Shown in pieces: positions 6,581 to 7,345 of a DNA stretch of 7,345 bases (position 1 is the first letter of the stretch; each line of letters starts with the position of its first letter). The stretch comes from Candidatus Bipolaricaulis sp. Its GTDB lineage: Bacteria; Bipolaricaulota; Bipolaricaulia; Bipolaricaulales; Bipolaricaulaceae. The stretch spans positions 1 through 7,345 of the forward strand of contig JAGUVP010000290.1 of assembly GCA_020062805.1 (NCBI GenBank), in the 5' to 3' direction. The position numbers and the translations under genes are program-made. A model generated the notes under the pieces. It was not told where the DNA came from and did no database searches. It worked only from the letters and a program-made list of their open reading frames with translations.

Positions 6581-7345
6581 AGAGAAAGCTGGGACGAGGC
6601 GTGGCCCTTGTCGGCGCTGGGGCGTGCAAGTTCGGCGCGTACCCGCGCCTGGACAGCCGCGACCTGTTCGTGGAGGCGTTCCGCGAGCTCGTGGCGAGCG
6701 TGGACAAGGGGTTCGACCCGAACGAGATCGAGGTCCTGTACATCGGGAACTACTCGAGCGACCTGTTCGAGCACCAGGGGCACCTGGCGCCGATCCTCGC
6801 CGACTGGGTGGGGCTGACGCCGCGGGCGGCGCTACGGGTGGAGGACGCGTGCGCGAGCGGTGGGGTCGCCCTCCGCCAAGGGGTCCTCGCGGTGTCCTCC
6901 GGCCTCTACGATGTCGTACTCGTCGGCGGGGTGGAGAAGATGACCGCCCTCCCCACCGAGGCCGTCACGGACACCCTCGCCACGGCCGGCGACATCCTGT
7001 ACGAGTTTCCGGCTGGGTTCACCTTCCCCGGGTTCTACGCGGCGATGGCCACCGCCTACGCTGCCCGCTACGGGATGCCGTACGAGGCTCTGATGGAGGT
7101 TGCGCGGAAGAACCACGCCCACGGCGCCCTCAACGACAAGGCGCAGTTCGGGATGACGATTCGGGAGATCATGGACCGCCGGATCGCCAAGGCCCGGGAG
7201 AAGGGCGGCCCTGTGCCCTCGTGGACGGACGAGCTCGCGTTCTTGCGCGATCCGGGGGCCAACCCGCCCGTGGCGTGGCCGCTGCGGCTGTTCGACTGCT
7301 CGCCGATCACGGACGGGGCAGCGGCCTTGCTCGTGGTGGCAGAAG
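6577..7345 (+). CDS. Thiolase (acetyl-CoA acetyltransferase, archaeal/SCP-x-like type), N-terminal 256 residues
   Basis: The gene runs off the right edge. The N-terminal strand VALVGAGACKFG and the active-site stretch VEDACASGGVALRQG, with nucleophile Cys92, are typical of the thiolase group that includes archaeal acetyl-CoA acetyltransferases and SCP-x thiolases. VVLVGGVEKMT (113-123), RKNHAHGALN (177-186) and LFDCSPITDGAAALL (238-252) are also family hallmarks. The second and third catalytic motifs (the GHP histidine and the CxG cysteine) lie beyond the window. About 25 extra residues, rich in Arg, Lys and Pro, stand between QFGMTIREIM and the PLRLFDCSP block compared with what I remember of the archaeal enzymes. 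The reaction is either thiolytic cleavage of 3-ketoacyl-CoA or condensation to acetoacetyl-CoA-like products. In many genomes such thiolases are followed by a small DUF35/OB-fold partner; whether this one is cannot be seen. The operon position behind two ligases and an SDR fits a role in acyl-CoA metabolism. Confidence 0.9.
   Translation, partial: MKRKLGRGVALVGAGACKFGAYPRLDSRDLFVEAFRELVASVDKGFDPNEIEVLYIGNYSSDLFEHQGHLAPILADWVGLTPRAALRVEDACASGGVALRQGVLAVSSGLYDVVLVGGVEKMTALPTEAVTDTLATAGDILYEFPAGFTFPGFYAAMATAYAARYGMPYEALMEVARKNHAHGALNDKAQFGMTIREIMDRRIAKAREKGGPVPSWTDELAFLRDPGANPPVAWPLRLFDCSPITDGAAALLVVAE

Noticed and set aside
1..7345. CRISPR arrays, tRNA or rRNA genes, insertion sequences, attachment sites
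   Set aside because: No regularly spaced direct repeats, no tRNA-like cloverleaf or rRNA core sequence, and no transposase or terminal inverted repeats were seen; the window is almost entirely filled by seven metabolic and transport genes.

Overview
This window reads as one co-directional gene cluster from a GC-rich bacterium. All seven genes are on the + strand, and reverse-strand reading frames look like shadows. The substrate-binding protein has a Sec signal peptide but no lipobox cysteine, which fits a diderm cell with a true periplasm. I cannot name the organism. A GC-rich lineage such as the Bipolaricaulota/Acetothermia or another deep-branching thermophile-related phylum would fit the style of the proteins, but this is only a guess.

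Layout. The left edge (2-265) is the C-terminal end of a LivF-type ABC transporter ATPase of the branched-chain amino acid (HAAT) family. Next is the periplasmic substrate-binding protein of the same family (339-1529), behind a strong ribosome binding site. A GC-rich hairpin without a U-tract (1543-1571) separates this transport part from a tightly packed enzyme block. The block contains a ketoacyl-ACP synthase III (KAS III)-like condensing enzyme (1651-2697), a FabG-like short-chain dehydrogenase (2688-3452), two tandem, clearly paralogous acyl-CoA synthetases (3460-5019 and 5021-6580), and the first 256 residues of a thiolase (6577 to the right edge). The enzyme genes overlap or lie within 7 nt of each other, so they very probably form one translationally coupled operon. 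No gene-free stretch exceeds about 120 nt.

Likely joint role (inference). The transporter brings in a carboxylic acid or branched/aromatic acid-like substrate, and the two AMP-forming ligases activate it to a CoA thioester. The thiolase, the KAS III-like enzyme and the SDR then make, break or reduce beta-keto/beta-hydroxy acyl-CoA bonds. No acyl-CoA dehydrogenase or enoyl-CoA hydratase is in the window, so complete beta-oxidation is not shown. The substrate cannot be read from sequence.

The most interesting point is the KAS III-like protein. It keeps the nucleophilic cysteine (in a Cys-Cys pair), but the usual catalytic His position holds Lys and the usual Asn position holds His. That argues against a standard decarboxylating fatty-acid KAS III. 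With the adjacent thiolase it suggests an unusual condensing or acyl-transfer module.
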